DNA of 64,000 nucleotides from Semisulcospira habei. Its lineage: Eukaryota > Mollusca > Gastropoda > Semisulcospiridae. The translations under genes and the position numbers were made by a program. The DNA lies in assembly GCA_036245525.1 (NCBI GenBank), contig BTPG01000005.1, positions 120,798,417 to 120,862,416 on the forward strand, given 5' to 3'. Below, in pieces: positions 21,983 through 33,336 of the stretch. The notes beneath the pieces were generated by a model, which saw only the letters and a list, made by a program, of their open reading frames with translations, was not told the DNA's origin and did no database searches. The first letter of the stretch is position 1, and every line of letters begins with the position of its first letter.

Positions 21983-22349
21983 GAGAGGAACGGCACCCGG
22001 ATACGCGGCTTAAGCCGCGTATCCGGATGCCGTTCGTCTCAAATGAGTTAAGGGTGGTGTAAAAACTGACATGCTATTGAAATTTATTTCTAACTTACTG
22101 TGCCACGACCTCAGACAGGTTGCTGACAGGTTATTGGAAAAACAAATCAAACAAAATAAAACAAGCGAAATGTACACGTACAAATTACTCTGCGAGGGTA
22201 AACCCCCCGCAGATAACAGCCACCCTCATGGCTCGGTGAAGTGCTTTGAAGGACCATCTTACCGTGACATTTAACCCAGGCCCCAAGCAAGGGGGGGGGG
22301 GGGGGGGGGAAGGAGTGAATAACCCGTGTAACACACAGACAATTCCGAA

Positions 22350-22455
22350 TGTAAAAGGCATAGATTCACGTGAGCACCCAGTATGCTGCGGCGACGCGTG
22401 GAAATGCATGCATCTTCTCCGACGGGAGGCTCATGAGAATCTGTGTGATTAGCTG
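22350..22455. repeat. Diverged family B hairpin
   Basis: AAAAGGCATAGATTCACGTG and GGCTCATGAGAATCTGTGTG are the arms. The centre is expanded by unrelated bases. A G-run of about 20 precedes it at 22290-22309. Confidence 0.5.
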
Positions 22456-22489
22456 GTTCCTTTCAAGCCAATGCCGATCCTCAGGAAGA

Positions 22490-22695
22490 CTTTAAAAAAA
22501 ATTAATTTATTTTTTATTTTATTCTATTATTTCATTTTATTTTATTTATTCATTTCACTTAATTTTTTTTAAATTTTATTTTTATTATTTATATATATAT
22601 TATTATTATAAAATAATTTTACATTTTATTTTATTAATTTATTTCACTTAATTTTTTTTTAAATTTACTTAGTTTATTTTTTTATTATTCTTATA

Positions 22696-22732
<37 letters not shown>

Positions 22733-22820
22733 TTTAATTTTATTTTATTTATTATTTTTTATTATTATTATTTTAAATTTATTTAGTTTATTTTGGGTGT
22801 TGTTTTTTTTTTTTTTTTTT

Positions 22821-22853
<33 letters not shown>

Positions 22854-22856
22854 GGA
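22490..22856. repeat. AT-rich low-complexity block with TTA repeats and a G-run
   Basis: Mostly T/A with (TTA)n near 22697-22730, then T-runs and a G-run of about 20 at 22835-22855. No coding content. Confidence 0.85.
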
Positions 22857-22917
22857 AGGGGTGTGTGATGGATCCAGGTACAATCCAAGTAAAAACACAA
22901 ACATGGCCTTATGTACG

Positions 22918-22954
22918 TGCTGGTCTGTGATTTTGAATATCACAGGCCAGCACA
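22918..22954. repeat. Family E hairpin, shortened
   Basis: GTGCTGGTCTGTGATTTTGA faces ATATCACAGGCCAGCAC. It lacks the ACCTTACGGCT middle of longer E copies. Confidence 0.7.
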
Positions 22955-23639
22955 CTGAATACGGAATTGTCTACGCGGGTTTGGTGGATGTCTAGATGCT
23001 GTGGGACTGTGTGTACGCAGACAAATTGCACGACAGACGACAGATAGATGGAACGCATCCACACTGTAGACAAAAAAAAAAAAAAAAATGAAATACTGGT
23101 CAGTCGCGCAATTCTGACTGCGTGTTTGTTGCTTTCTGTTTTACTCTTTGTTTACTGCAGGAGACAGATTTAACCCCTTCACTTTCAAGGAAAGCGAAAA
23201 TGGTGCGAGGCTCATGAGGATCCGTGTCTCTTGCTAATGCTACCTTGCGCCTTCGTTTGTTGGGTGGCGTTGGCGTGAAACTGACGAAGATTTCAGAACA
23301 CAATCCGTGCATCCACTGGCAGTAACTGCTGGTCTGCCAATACCTTTGAGGAATCATGGTTGACCCACCAGCCGCGAGAATTCCATTCAGCCCTGATACA
23401 TTGCAGCAACAGAAGTGTTGACCATGATGGTTCGGGAGGCTCTGTTCTTGAGCTACCATAGTCAATGCACCTCCTGAACTGATATGTAATCTTCAAAAGG
23501 ACATCTCCCAAATTTGAAAATTTCGATCGTTGGGCTCAACTGAATGTGTGCTAAAAGGATCACGTGACACTCCAACGCCATGCCACACGCAATCTTAACC
23601 GTTTTCATCCTGATGCACTTTTGCTTGAAATAAATTTGA

Positions 23640-23703
23640 CTAAGATAGTTCAAGGGTGGTGCCAAGCTATTCTGGCACCACCCTTGAACGAAAATGGTTG
23701 ATC
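23640..23703. repeat. Short family A hairpin
   Basis: AAGATAGTTCAAGGGTGGTG pairs with CACCACCCTTGAACGA. The centre has lost the GGCGCC part on one side. Confidence 0.75.
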
Positions 23704-23775
23704 TATCTTTTAATCTATAATGTAGCTTTCATAGGACAAGCAAATTTAAAAAATTCAACCTCAGGATGTAATGGG

Positions 23776-24029
23776 TCAAACCGTTCCCTGCCAGTGGAGG
23801 CGGCAGACTGTGTTTTTCAAATCTTTGTAAATTCAACTTCAAAGACCCTCATTCGTCAAAAGAACAAGGGTACATAGAGATTTCAGCAAGAGGCATAGAT
23901 CCTCTTGAGACGCGCAACAGCGGGGGCTCATGAGGATATGTTACTCTTGCAACAGCGGAGGCTCAAGAGCATTTATACCTCTCGCAGTTGGGCGATGTTC
24001 GTTTTTTTTCTTGGCAGGGAACTGGTTAA
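23776..24029. mobile_element. Family B mini-element with two hairpins
   Basis: The ends CCGTTCCCTGCCAGTGGAGG and CTTGGCAGGGAACTGGTTAA are an inverted repeat, with TTAA at the right and TCAA at the left. Between them are a B hairpin at 23890-23951 and an additional right arm to 23996. This supports the larger-unit structure seen at 19969-20154. Confidence 0.65.
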
Positions 24030-24570
24030 ACCCTCCACATTATCCCACTCACTTCTGAGTTTTTATCAACTTTGTGTCTACATTGTCGTATGCGGTTACA
24101 TTACGTATGTGTGTTTATGTGAACCCAACTTCACCCCCTGTGTGCGAAAGCAGTTTTTAACCACCCTAGTGCACGCAGCCACTGGTTCTGTAAACAGTAC
24201 TGGTGGCAGCATGCACAAGGGGGTTAATGTTCCATTAACATAAAAATGCTGGCAATTTTAAACCATAAACACTCATTTGTCAAATTCAGAGCATGTCATA
24301 ATTCAGTTCATTTCAATATTTTTACCTCAATGGAAATCAAAGCAATCGTCAGTGAATTCGCTGACAGTGTTCACTATTAAACTGTGTTGTGCTAAAAAAA
24401 AAACGACAAAGGGGAATTATTTGGACCCGTTTTCTTGCTTCACTGGTCGCGTTTGGGCTTATCTAACCCGATATCCAAGGGGGAAAAAAACTGCATAATT
24501 GGCCCATTTGTGCCTGGTCTAAAGAAAACACACATTTTACTGAAAAGTTTTTTTAACATAAATCTTAGAC

Positions 24571-24573
<3 letters not shown>

Positions 24574-24623
<50 letters not shown>
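24574..24623. repeat. (CA)n microsatellite
   Basis: Uninterrupted CA dinucleotide run of about 50 bp. Flanks to 24860 are non-coding with short AAC/CCAA runs. Confidence 0.95.
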
Positions 24624-24629
<6 letters not shown>

Positions 24630-24974
24630 AAATACATCATCTAGGTAATTAAGAACGCAAAACAACAACAATAAATTACAAACGCACCCTCCAACCAACC
24701 AACCAACAAAACAAACCTAAAAGCAAAAATGCTGCAAGCCCCAGCCCACAAATGACTAATCAAGTCACACTTTCTCTCTGAAACACAACAATGATTATTT
24801 TCTCTCCTGTGCAGTCTCTAGGATCTCTCTCAGCAGTGGTCCCTGTTGCTAAAAACAAACAGTGGGGGTCAGGGTGGTTAGAGGGGTGTCTGAGGGAGGA
24901 AACGACTCATCTATCGAATATTGCACACCCGGTGACTGTATCCAGTTAAAGAAACACACGGCCAATTTAAACCA

Positions 24975-25205
24975 GGCAAGAGGTATTGATCATCATAAGC
25001 TTGTGGGGGCTCATGAGGATCTAAGCTCCTTCAAGAAGGGTAACGTAAGCCGGCGGATTCGCTGCAATCGTTTGAAAAACAGCTGAAAATAAGGGCTAAC
25101 AAGTGACACAGATCCTCATGCGTGCCCCCGCACCTTGCTTGAATGATGCTGACTGAGCCTATTTGTAAACGAGGGGGCTCATGAGGAGCTATGTCTTCTG
25201 AATTT
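24975..25205. repeat. Two diverged family B hairpin remnants
   Basis: GCAAGAGGTATTGATC..GGGGCTCATGAGGATCTAAG (about 24978-25033) and AGTGACACAGATCCTCATGC..GGGGGCTCATGAGGAGCTAT (about 25100-25195) keep the B arms but have altered centres. Confidence 0.5.
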
Positions 25206-25295
25206 TTCACCAACTATCGATCGTAAACGTCCGTTTACCTAACAACGACTACAAGTGACCAATCAGATTCTAAAATAGCGTAAACCATATATCCC

Positions 25296-25499
25296 GTTTA
25301 GCCCCGGATCCCTACAACAAGAGATGGCTTGACCATGATAATTTCAAGGGTAGTGCCAGATTAGCTTGGCGCCTGAAGGCGACAAGCTAATCTGGCACTA
25401 CCCTTGAATTATCATGGTCAAGCCATCTGGTGCACCTGGTACATAGTCGTCAGGGAACACCTCCAAAATTTGAGAAATGGGACCTTGGGGCTAAAAGGT
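25296..25499. mobile_element. Family A mini-element
   Basis: The ends CCGTTTAGCCCCGGATCC and CTTGGGGCTAAAAGG are imperfect inverted repeats. The hairpin core at 25321-25428 has the arm GAGATGGCTTGACCATGATA and the centre GGCGCCTGAAGGCGAC. The asymmetric segment CCTCCAAAATTTGAGAAATG is on the right, so this copy is in the opposite orientation to 4501-4712. Confidence 0.75.
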
Positions 25500-25571
25500 T
25501 AGTTAGTTATTAATTTGGGTTTAACGCCGAGCAGGCGCCACTAAGGCCATCTCACGGCGGGGGGCTAAAAG
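25498..25571. repeat. Short conserved repeat (TTTAACGCCGAGCAGGCG..CGGCGG), copy 1
   Basis: It shares GTTAGTTAGTTATT, GGGTTTAACGCCGAGCAG, ACTAA.GCCAT.TCACGGCGG and CTAAAAG with 33335-33402. Of unknown class; possibly the end of a SINE-like element. Confidence 0.65.
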
Positions 25572-26152
25572 GGATATGCATGAATCACATCGAGCCCTTC
25601 ACTTGCGCTGACGTAAGAGGGCATATAATTATTTGATTTTTATTCTTGCAAGTTATGAAATTGACAAAACGCACCACTACATGCCCTCGTTAACCCTTTA
25701 TTGTCTGGAATAGTACGCATTAAACTCCTGCTTGTGAGCTGTCCTCTAAAGGCTAATTTACATTCCAGTTCGGGGAACAGATTGATATTTCAAGACTGAT
25801 GCCATAACAGCTTGGCGCCTAGACAGCTGTGCGAGCTACAGACACACGAAGACGCTTGTCGCCCCCCCCCTCCCCCCCCCCCTCCCCCCACGACCCACAC
25901 ACTCTTCCTGGACAAACGCACTATTAAATGCCCTCGTTACGATCATCTGCACGGTGACAAACTAGCGCCAGACTTCACTGGCGTATTAGACTTGTCACCG
26001 GCTCCGATACAGGCCCTTTGACACACATAGTCCTTACAGAATCCCACTAAATCCAAGTCGAGCGCAATTACAAGAGATAATCAGCTCCCCAGCACAATCA
26101 GTCCTACAATTCATTCACTTCAACGCTGCCCTGAAGTCAAAGCCGTTCATAT

Positions 26153-26380
26153 GCAAGAGGCATTGATTCTCGTGAGGCCCTGCAGTCGCAGGGGCTCATG
26201 AAAATATACAGTGCCTTTTGCTGAAAAAGATCAGCACCATTTACATGAACAGTTTTCGATTGAGAATTTACCGGGGTTTTCGACAGTGCTGTTCCAAGTC
26301 AGAGCGCTCCACCTGCAAGAGACATAGATTCTCGCGTGCCCCCGCAGTCGGATGGATACGTGTGAATCTTCGTCTCTTGC
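26153..26380. repeat. Two family B hairpins in tandem
   Basis: Hairpins at 26153-26221 and 26315-26380 are 162 bp apart. Spacer sequences after each are similar (CTGAAAAAGATCAGCACCA and CTGGCGAAGATCGGCACCA), so the repeating unit is hairpin plus spacer. Confidence 0.7.
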
Positions 26381-27111
26381 TGGCGAAGATCGGCACCACA
26401 AAGTTTTACACCGCGAAAGTCAATCGGGTATACATGTACCTCTAACTTGTCGGCAGTGGTGTTTAGTGTGTTTAGACCACAAAGACTGGGGTCCGAGGGT
26501 TACGAAGAACCTTCTGCAGTGAAAGCAATGCCTCTTGCCAAGGCAAACACACAGCCGATAACACTGTCATCATTAATGTCTGCGACTCCAAGGCACTGGT
26601 TTTCAGAGGTCTTTGACAAACAATAGCACCTTTAAGGAACAAATACTCAACAGGCAAATCCGCGGGCCTTTGAGTACTTTTTATTATTATTTTATTTTAA
26701 CTTTTTATTTTGTTGGCCTTAGCTATAATCCTTTGCTTCCTTTCAAAACTTGTTCACCCTGTTTAAAATGTTTTAGCTGCGATTGATTCATTGATTGCTG
26801 ACCCTTGCTTGGCGCAGATTTTTTTCATCACCAACACTACGCACCCTTTTTGGAGTAGAAAGACAAAAAAGAAGAGATGTCACAGATTCAGAAACACACA
26901 AAAGGTCGTGATTTTGTTAAACAGACAATACGATTTCAATATAATCTTTAAAAAAAAACTTTTTAGACACCTCGAGAAGTCAAAACATTCCAACGATGTT
27001 CTTCTCCGTTTGATAGGCACATAAAAAGTAAATCTAACACACTCAGCCTTAAGTATAAGGTCGTAATTTCTAAATTTGGAAGCTGTCCTCCGAAGGCTGC
27101 AATACAGATGG

Positions 27112-27180
27112 ACCACGACAGTTCACGGTGGTGCCAGAACAGCTTGGCGCTTTTCATTTAAACTTCCACGGTCGATCGAC
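27112..27180. repeat. Deleted family A hairpin
   Basis: GGACCACGACAGTTCACGGTGGTGCCAGAACAGCTTGGCG keeps only the left arm, followed shortly by GGTCGATCGACC. It is the remnant of an A element upstream of the dispersed repeat at 27207. Confidence 0.5.
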
Positions 27181-27206
27181 CAACTTGCTACAGGGTTTCA
27201 GTTGGT

Positions 27207-27338
27207 TGGTTGTACATTGCTTAACGTCCCGACAGCAACAAGACTTTCTCAGGACGTGCCTGCACTGCTTGTGAAAGAAAAACACAACTAAACAGAATAT
27301 TGAATGTATGTCGCCGGCCGGTCTAATACGCTAAATAA
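27207..27338. repeat. Dispersed repeat of about 130 bp, copy 2
   Basis: Second copy of the repeat at 18491-18622. Both end near CGGNCTAATACGNTAAAT. Confidence 0.75.
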
Positions 27339-27776
27339 ACCTAACTAGACCATTTAGCAACACACATCCAACATCAAGAGCTACAGACAGCACAGACCGT
27401 AGGGAGAGTTTAAAAAAGGAAATACATGTGAATGTACCAAGGGTAGACAGAAACACATGCCCCAGAATAGAGGGGAAAACCCACCCTGTGGGGCTGACCA
27501 GGGTGACCTTGGAAACTAAAAAGTAGTTAACCCCAACCAAGTCCCCCAGGGCAGACCTGGGTGGGGGCGGGGTTTCAGGGCTGAATGCTGCCTGTGCGGG
27601 ACAGAACTGATGGGCACATGCCAGTTTGACCCTTGCCAAGTACAGCTATTCTGGAACCAACCTTAAACTATCACGTTCGCTCCATATCTTCTTGTGTGTC
27701 TGGGTTACATGGATTCATAGTTTGACCCTTTCCAGGAAAAGTCGACTTCGTTTATAATTTCATGGTTGGATGTATC

Positions 27777-27870
27777 TTAACCCTTTGCGTGTCGGTAGCG
27801 GCTTTTATCGCGATGATTCCTGTAGGAATCATCGCGACCGAAAACGCCGCTACCGACACGCAAAGTTTAA
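27777..27870. mobile_element. Family C hairpin mini-element with TTAA at both ends
   Basis: A 94-bp element starting TTAACCCTTTGCGTGTCGG and ending CCGACACGCAAAGTTTAA is almost fully self-complementary, with the centre GATTCCTGTAGGAATC. Terminal TTAA and CCC starts are piggyBac-like. Related copies are at 37.4, 47.8, 53.1 and 63.4 kb. Confidence 0.85.
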
Positions 27871-27973
27871 TCCGACGCACTACAGCACGAGATGGCTAGA
27901 CCATTATAGTTCAAGGGTAGTGCCAGATTAGCTTGGCGCCTGATGGCGCCAAGCTAATCTGGCACTACCCTTG

Positions 27974-27980
27974 AATTACC
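27974..27980. repeat. LINE target-site duplication (left)
   Basis: AATTACC at 27974-27980 is repeated at 31851-31857 directly after the (ATT)n tail. Confidence 0.85.
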
Positions 27981-28263
27981 CGTGTGGTGAGTACTGTTCA
28001 ATCGCCTGGCAGGCTGAGGGACAGTCTCTCTGACATTTTCTGTTCTTTATCTGTTTTTCATTGTCTTTTGGATGTTTTGATCATCACATACTTCTTCGTG
28101 ATGAATCCCTGGACATTTTGGTGTAATTTTTATGGACATTTTCCAGTGGAAGTGAGAGCAGTTGGACTTGTCATTTTTGTGAAGGCCTTGTGGATACTGT
28201 CTGTACTGCACTCTACAGTACAGCCATGCCTGCCAGCTGAGTTTTCACTCAGCCCGACTGTGC

Positions 28264-29606
28264 TTGGTAGCCTTCCCTCAGCCACTGTGCATAGACCTAC
28301 GTTATGACAGACAGAAACTGCTACTATGGCGGAGTACCGTTACCAGTGTCCCTGCTCCTGATGTGTGTGCACACCTGAGATCCCTTGGATTACACAGCCC
28401 CCCATCAGTGCAGCCATGCGTCAACAGACCCAGGAGGAAGCGGCCTTACCGAGGAGGACGGCGCAAGCGAGGACGCCCCATACCAGTTATCATCACCCCT
28501 CGGGTTGTCCACTCTGCCCCACCCCCCGGGACCACCCATGTCAGCCAGCTCCTAGGGACTCGAACATCATCGCAAACCTGCGCATCTTCACGTAAGGCAT
28601 GCACGCATTATGGACGGTCAAGAGACTCAGGTAACCTGATTTATGTCCCTATCAGTACAGATGTCTGTGACTGTTCTTCACCTGTGCAGAAATCGAACAA
28701 GAACAGGCTGTCGTTAGCCTTCTTGAACACTCAGTATTGCAGGAACAAAACTAGTGAGATAAGTGATTACATCACTGATCATCAGCTAGACTTCTTGTTG
28801 CTGGCTGAAACGTGGCTTCAAGATGAGGGTGACGAACCATACATAGCTGAGTTGACCCCTCCAGGATATTTTCTGAAGTCTTTCCCTCGCGTTGGGCGAC
28901 GAGGGGATGGCATAGCAGTACTGGTTAGGAAGTCATTAGAAACCTGCACCGATTTCAAACGCTTGCCCTTTAACTCTTTTGAAGCTGTTGAAGTTAGTAT
29001 CATCAGTGACATTTCAGTTACTTTGACTGTAGTATACCGACCGCCTCCTAGCAGACAAAATAAACTAACCACTAGCGAATTTTTCAGTGAATTCCAAGAT
29101 TATGTGGACAGTGCCTCCAGCAGCAGATACGAATTAGTTATGGTTGGAGACTTTAATTTTCATTATGAAGTTCCATCTGATCCTGATGCACTTCGTCTGC
29201 GTTCACTTCTGTCTGGCCGTAGCTTGCGTCAGCATGTGCAGGGGCCGACTCACAGACGTGGTCACACCTTGGACCTTCTAATCACAGCTCCTCTCTTGTT
29301 CAGGACGTTCAGGTGTGTGATTCGCTGTTGTCGGATCATGCAAGTGTTTTCTTTCATGTGCTTGCGTCTCGGCCTCGTTCCACAAAACGCTCGATCACTT
29401 CCAGAAACATTCGTCGCATTGACATTGATGTTTTCAGCTCCGATGTAAAGGTGGCTTGTGACGGTGTATTGACAGACTGCACAGTACATGAACTGCTGGA
29501 CACTTACATTGACATTCTCAACAAGCATGCGCCACTCACCACCAGACGCGTAGACTTGGCTAACAAAAGAGCTGAAAGATGCCAAGCGCGAGCTTCGAAG
29601 AACTGA
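28264..29606 (+). pseudogene. LINE N-terminal basic region and EEP endonuclease, frameshifted
   Basis: An open frame to 29448 encodes a proline/arginine-rich leader (RPRRKRPYRGGRRKRGR) and then an endonuclease: LSLAFLNTQYCRNK near 28710, LLLAETWLQ with the catalytic Glu near 28795, DGIAVLVRKS, TVVYRPPPS, VMVGDFNFH near 29140, and HTLDLLIT near 29270. The last motif, SDHASVFF, is in the next frame from 29313, so an indel lies near 29300. This second frame runs to 29606. The start codon is uncertain because the leader has no clear homology. Confidence 0.85.
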
Positions 29607-29646
29607 GAGACTGTGGAGGTGTAGTGGTCTTACAGTACATAGAGAC

Positions 29647-31509
29647 ATGTTTGTGAAGCAGCGTGCTGCACTCAAGTCCTCACAGCGTGCAGCTAAGAAA
29701 GACTTTGTTTGTGCCAAACTTGAAGACTGCATATCTAGTCGTCAGCTGTTTGGCCTTACAAATGAACTTCTTGGAAAGAAAAATGAACCTGTACTCCCGA
29801 ATACCATTCCTATGAATGATTTACCTGATAAGTTTTGTCAGTATTTTGATTCTAAGATAAGCACGATCCGTCAGGAACTGGTCAACTGTTCTGATGCTGT
29901 GTCCTATATACCATATGACGGGCCTGTGTTACATGCGTTCACCGCTGTCACAGAGGAGACTGTAAAGAAACTAATTATCTCCTCACCCACCAAATCTTGT
30001 TCCCTTGACCCCATTCCCACCTCTATACTCAAACTATGCCCTGATGAGCTTGTCAGTGTGATAACCAGAATTATTAACTTGTCTCTGGAATCAGGGTCTG
30101 TGCCTCGGCATTTTAAGCAGGCTGTGGTAATTCCATTGTTGAAGAAGGCAGGGATGGATATGGATGCAAACTTGCTGAAAAATTATAGACCAGTGTCTAA
30201 TCTTCCCTTTCTTTCCAAGATTCTGGAGAAAGTTGTGCTGAGTCAGCTCATGTCACATCTCAGTAGTAATGATTTACTTGAACTGTATCAGTCTGCATAT
30301 CGAAGAAATCACAGTACTGAGACAGCATTGCTTCACATTACCAATAGCCTGCTTACACATGCTGACGTCGGACATGTCTCTTTGCTATAATTATTAGACC
30401 TGTCTGCGGCGTTTGACACGCTGGATCATGGGATTCTTTTAGAACGCCTACGCGTGTCTTTTGGTATTTCCGGTCCAGCGCTGTCATGGCTCAGGTCTTA
30501 CCTTTTGGAAAGATATCAGTCTGTATGTGTGAATGGGATCATGTCTCAGCCTGTGCTTTTGAAGTATGGTGTCCCACAGGGGTCAGTTTTGGGTCCTCTG
30601 CTGTTCTCTCTGTACACTAAACCAGTTTCCCGAATCATCAGCCAGAATAGCTGTGAGTATCACAAGTATGCTGATGACACTCAGGTCTCTAAGTCTGACC
30701 ATCCTTGTAAACTGCAGACCATTGTCTCCAATGTGGAGAAGTGTATAGTTGAAGTCAAAGACTGGATGACTTGCAACAGACTCAAGTTAAATGATGACAA
30801 AACAGAGAGCATGCTTGTTGGTACTCGAGCTAGAACATCCGCCTCCAGCAGTGATCATATTTCCATAGGTGGCCAAGACATTTCTTTCAAATCCGATGTA
30901 AAAAAATCTGGGTGTATTCCTGGATTCAAGTTTATCGATGGAAAAACAGGTTAGCCATCTTTGCCGCACTGCCTACCTGGAGCTCCGCAGAATAGGCATG
31001 ATCAGACGCTTTTTGACAGAAAAGGCTACTGCCCAGCTCGTATGCTCTCGCATTCTGTCCCGTCTAGATTACTGTAATTCCCTCCTTGCTGGTATCTCAT
31101 CTGATCAACTCACTCGCATTCAGCGTATCCAGAATAATGCAGCCCGGTTAGTCCTTCGCAAAAAACGCACTGATCATGTCACACCACTGCTAAAGCATCT
31201 CCACCTGTCAAACAGAGAATAGAGTACAAGCTGGCCACTTTGGCATACAAACACTATGACAATACGCTTCCTGCATATCTGTCTTCTTCCCTTGCATCAC
31301 ACAATCCTAGTAGAAGTCTACGCTCAAGCTCACAAAAAGTGCTCGTTCAGCCCAGAGTCAGCCTAAAAACTGCTGGTGCCCGTTCTTTCAGTTATCAGGC
31401 CCCTCACGTCTGGAACTCACTTCCACTGCATGTCCGTCTTTCCCCTACCCTGTTGACCTTCAAAACAAATTTGAAGACCCATCTTTTCCAGGTAGCATAT
31501 CAAGATTAG
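29647..31509 (+). pseudogene. LINE reverse transcriptase, interrupted
   Basis: RT blocks in order are SCSLDPIPTSILK, AVVIPLLKKAGMD, YRPVSNLPFLSKILEKVVLS, YRRNHSTETALL, a TAA stop at 30388-30390, LLDLSAAFDTLDHG (catalytic Asp), GVPQGSVLGPLLF, and HKYADDTQV (catalytic YADD) near 30665. The C-terminal region continues in another frame from 30938 (LCRTAYLELRRIGMIRRFL, SRLDYCNSLL, HVTPLLKHLH), then another to 31509 (SFSYQAPHVWNSLP). This block order and the SRLDYCNSLL motif are typical of L2/CR1 elements in aquatic animals. Confidence 0.9.
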
Positions 31510-31569
31510 CTTAGTCTGGATGTGCTGCCTGGAAATGTTGAATGTTGGTTGTTTCCCCATGTAGATAGG

Positions 31570-31571
<2 letters not shown>

Positions 31572-31653
<82 letters not shown>

Positions 31654-31669
31654 GTGTGTGTGTGTGTGT
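31572..31669. repeat. (TG)n microsatellite in the LINE 3' UTR
   Basis: Nearly pure TG run of about 98 bp with single interruptions. Confidence 0.95.
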
Positions 31670-32360
31670 TTCGTGTTAGGAATGCGCCTACATGGTGCGA
31701 GCAGATGTTTATTTAAAGAGTGAGTGCGTTCTAATTTTTTCTCCTTTTTAATTTTTATTTTTTTATGTGCTGTAAAGCGCTCCGAGCTTGCTGTTCGTGG
31801 GGAAGGGCGCTATATAAAAACTATGTATTATTATTATTATTATTATTATTAATTACCATGGTCGAACCATCTCCTGCAACTGGTACACAGTCGTTAGGTG
31901 ACACCTTCAAAATTTGGCCGTGGTTTAAAACTCGGACAAAACGCCGTTTTTATTAAACGTCCCAACCACACTTGCATGTTAAATTAGCACTACCTTAAAA
32001 TATAAGAAACCGTTTTTGGTCACCGCGGCATTGCGTTGCATCCGAAGTTCAGCATAGTGTATGGAGGAACAGATCGTTTGGCTCAAGAAAGGGAATGCCT
32101 CTTGCACTGACTGGTCTTGAAAGAGGTTGAGTGTTCGATTCACTGCTCAAAGGCCTGCTGATGTGGCCTGAAAATGTTCAGTATAGTGCGAGGCGACCGT
32201 TGGAGTAGCATTATAAATCAGATCTGTCAATGATCTGTTCCGGCCGAACCTCTGAATAGTTTCCTGATTTCCCTCAAAAGGCGCCCCAAGAAATACAGAT
32301 TTATACTCCGGAAAGCATGAATGCTTTGGGATGATCCATTCTATACGGTCCATTCCATTA

Positions 32361-32953
32361 GCAAGAGGCACAGATTCTCATGAGCCCCTGAAATCTATGC
32401 ATCTTGCTGACCGAGATCTGCTTCAGATGATCCTCAAATTGAGAGGATTACTTTAAGACGAGCGAAAATACTGTAAAATATGTCTTTATATCATTTCATC
32501 TGCAAGAGGCGTAGATTCTCATAAGCCCCTACCGCAGCAGGGGCTCACTTGAATCAATGCCTCTTGATAACCGAGGTTTGTTTCGAGTGTTCCTCAAATG
32601 AAGGGTGAAAATTAGTATGTGGGACAAGCGTAAATAAATTAGAACAGTTTCATATCGATCAGCAAGAGACATAGATTCTCATGAGCCCCTGGGACTATAT
32701 GCCTCTTGCTCGCCGAGGTCTGCTTTCATCTGTTCCTCAAACTGAGGGTGTTACTTGGGATAAGGGTACAACCGTGCTGGCCAACTGTGAACAGAAGCTT
32801 ACCGGTAAACAGCCGTTATGCCTAGCACACGGACCCGTGGCGCTGCCATTGGCCTCTATTGTAATCCTTCAAAGAGCCCCCTTTCATCTGCATGAGGTAT
32901 ATATGACATGAGTCCCTGCAGCCGTAGGGACTCATGAGAATATATGCCTCTTG
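32361..32953. repeat. Array of four family B hairpins
   Basis: Hairpins lie at 32361-32407 (deleted centre), 32502-32566, 32662-32709 (deleted centre) and 32890-32953. Spacers share CCGAGGTCTGCTT..TGTTCCTCAAA.TGAGGGTG. The first three units are about 140-160 bp apart. They form a tandem series in which the palindrome is the conserved landmark. Confidence 0.75.
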
Positions 32954-33242
32954 TGCAGCAGCTGATCTATCTCAAATGCTTGTAGCTCAGTTCAGATCAA
33001 GGAAGTTAAATGTGATGACTTGACTCATTATTAGCGTCTGGACATGACACTCTTCATGACACGGTCCATTGTCCACGCCCCCCGTTACTGTCTGTGCGCA
33101 ATTGTATGCCCTGTATAAATGTACACTGACCACAGTAAATACACTCGCTCAAAGGCCTCAGAATGGTGAACTCTCAGGGGCAAAAGTAAATGATGCCATG
33201 ATTTGACTGTACATAAACACTAGTGAATATTGCGCTGGTTGG

Positions 33243-33336
33243 ACTTTTTACTTTACACATATTGTAAATGTTTTCTTCCTGCCTAACCAGCAGGAAGAAA
33301 ACAATCACAATTACAATATGTGTAAAGTTAAAAGTT
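33243..33336. repeat. Family H hairpin (long inverted repeat)
   Basis: TACTTTACACATATTGTAAA with TGTTTTCTTCCTG pairs with CAGGAAGAAAACA and TTACAATATGTGTAAAGT. It has a very short loop (CCTAACC) and an asymmetric bulge. I saw only this copy in the window. Confidence 0.8.

Larger units (their letters stand above)
20151..22051. mobile_element. Family D mini-element split by a LINE fragment
   Basis: The left end TTAACTCATCGA (20151-20162) and the right part 21983-22051 (GAGAGGAACGGCACCCGG.. to CGTCTCAAATGAGTTAA) together form one D palindrome. A 5'-truncated LINE lies between them. The D core is CCCGGATACGCGGCTTAAGC followed by its complement. Confidence 0.65.
27981..31850 (+). mobile_element. 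Near full-length L2/CR1-like LINE, inactivated
   Basis: This 3.87-kb element has a 5' UTR, an endonuclease region, a reverse transcriptase region and a C-terminal region. Its 3' UTR includes a long TG microsatellite and an end segment GCGCTCCGAGC..GGGCGCTATATAAA followed by (TTA)n. That 3' end is typical of the L2/CR1 group. Seven-base target duplications bracket it. Frameshifts near 29310, 29600, 30940 and 31225 and a stop at 30388 make it inactive. Confidence 0.9.
27871..31930. mobile_element. Family A mini-element split by a LINE
   Basis: The left arm and loop lie at 27890-27980 (GAGATGGCTAGACCATTATA.., centre GGCGCCTGATGGCGCC). The terminal right arm (CATGGTCGAACCATCTCC) and asymmetric tail resume at 31858. 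The intervening 27981-31850 is a LINE with duplicated AATTACC on both sides. Confidence 0.85.

Noticed and set aside
24435..24644. Frames with poly His-Thr or Val-Cys across CA/TG repeats (also 31522-31716 and 53700-53968)
   Set aside because: They are microsatellite translations without coding support.
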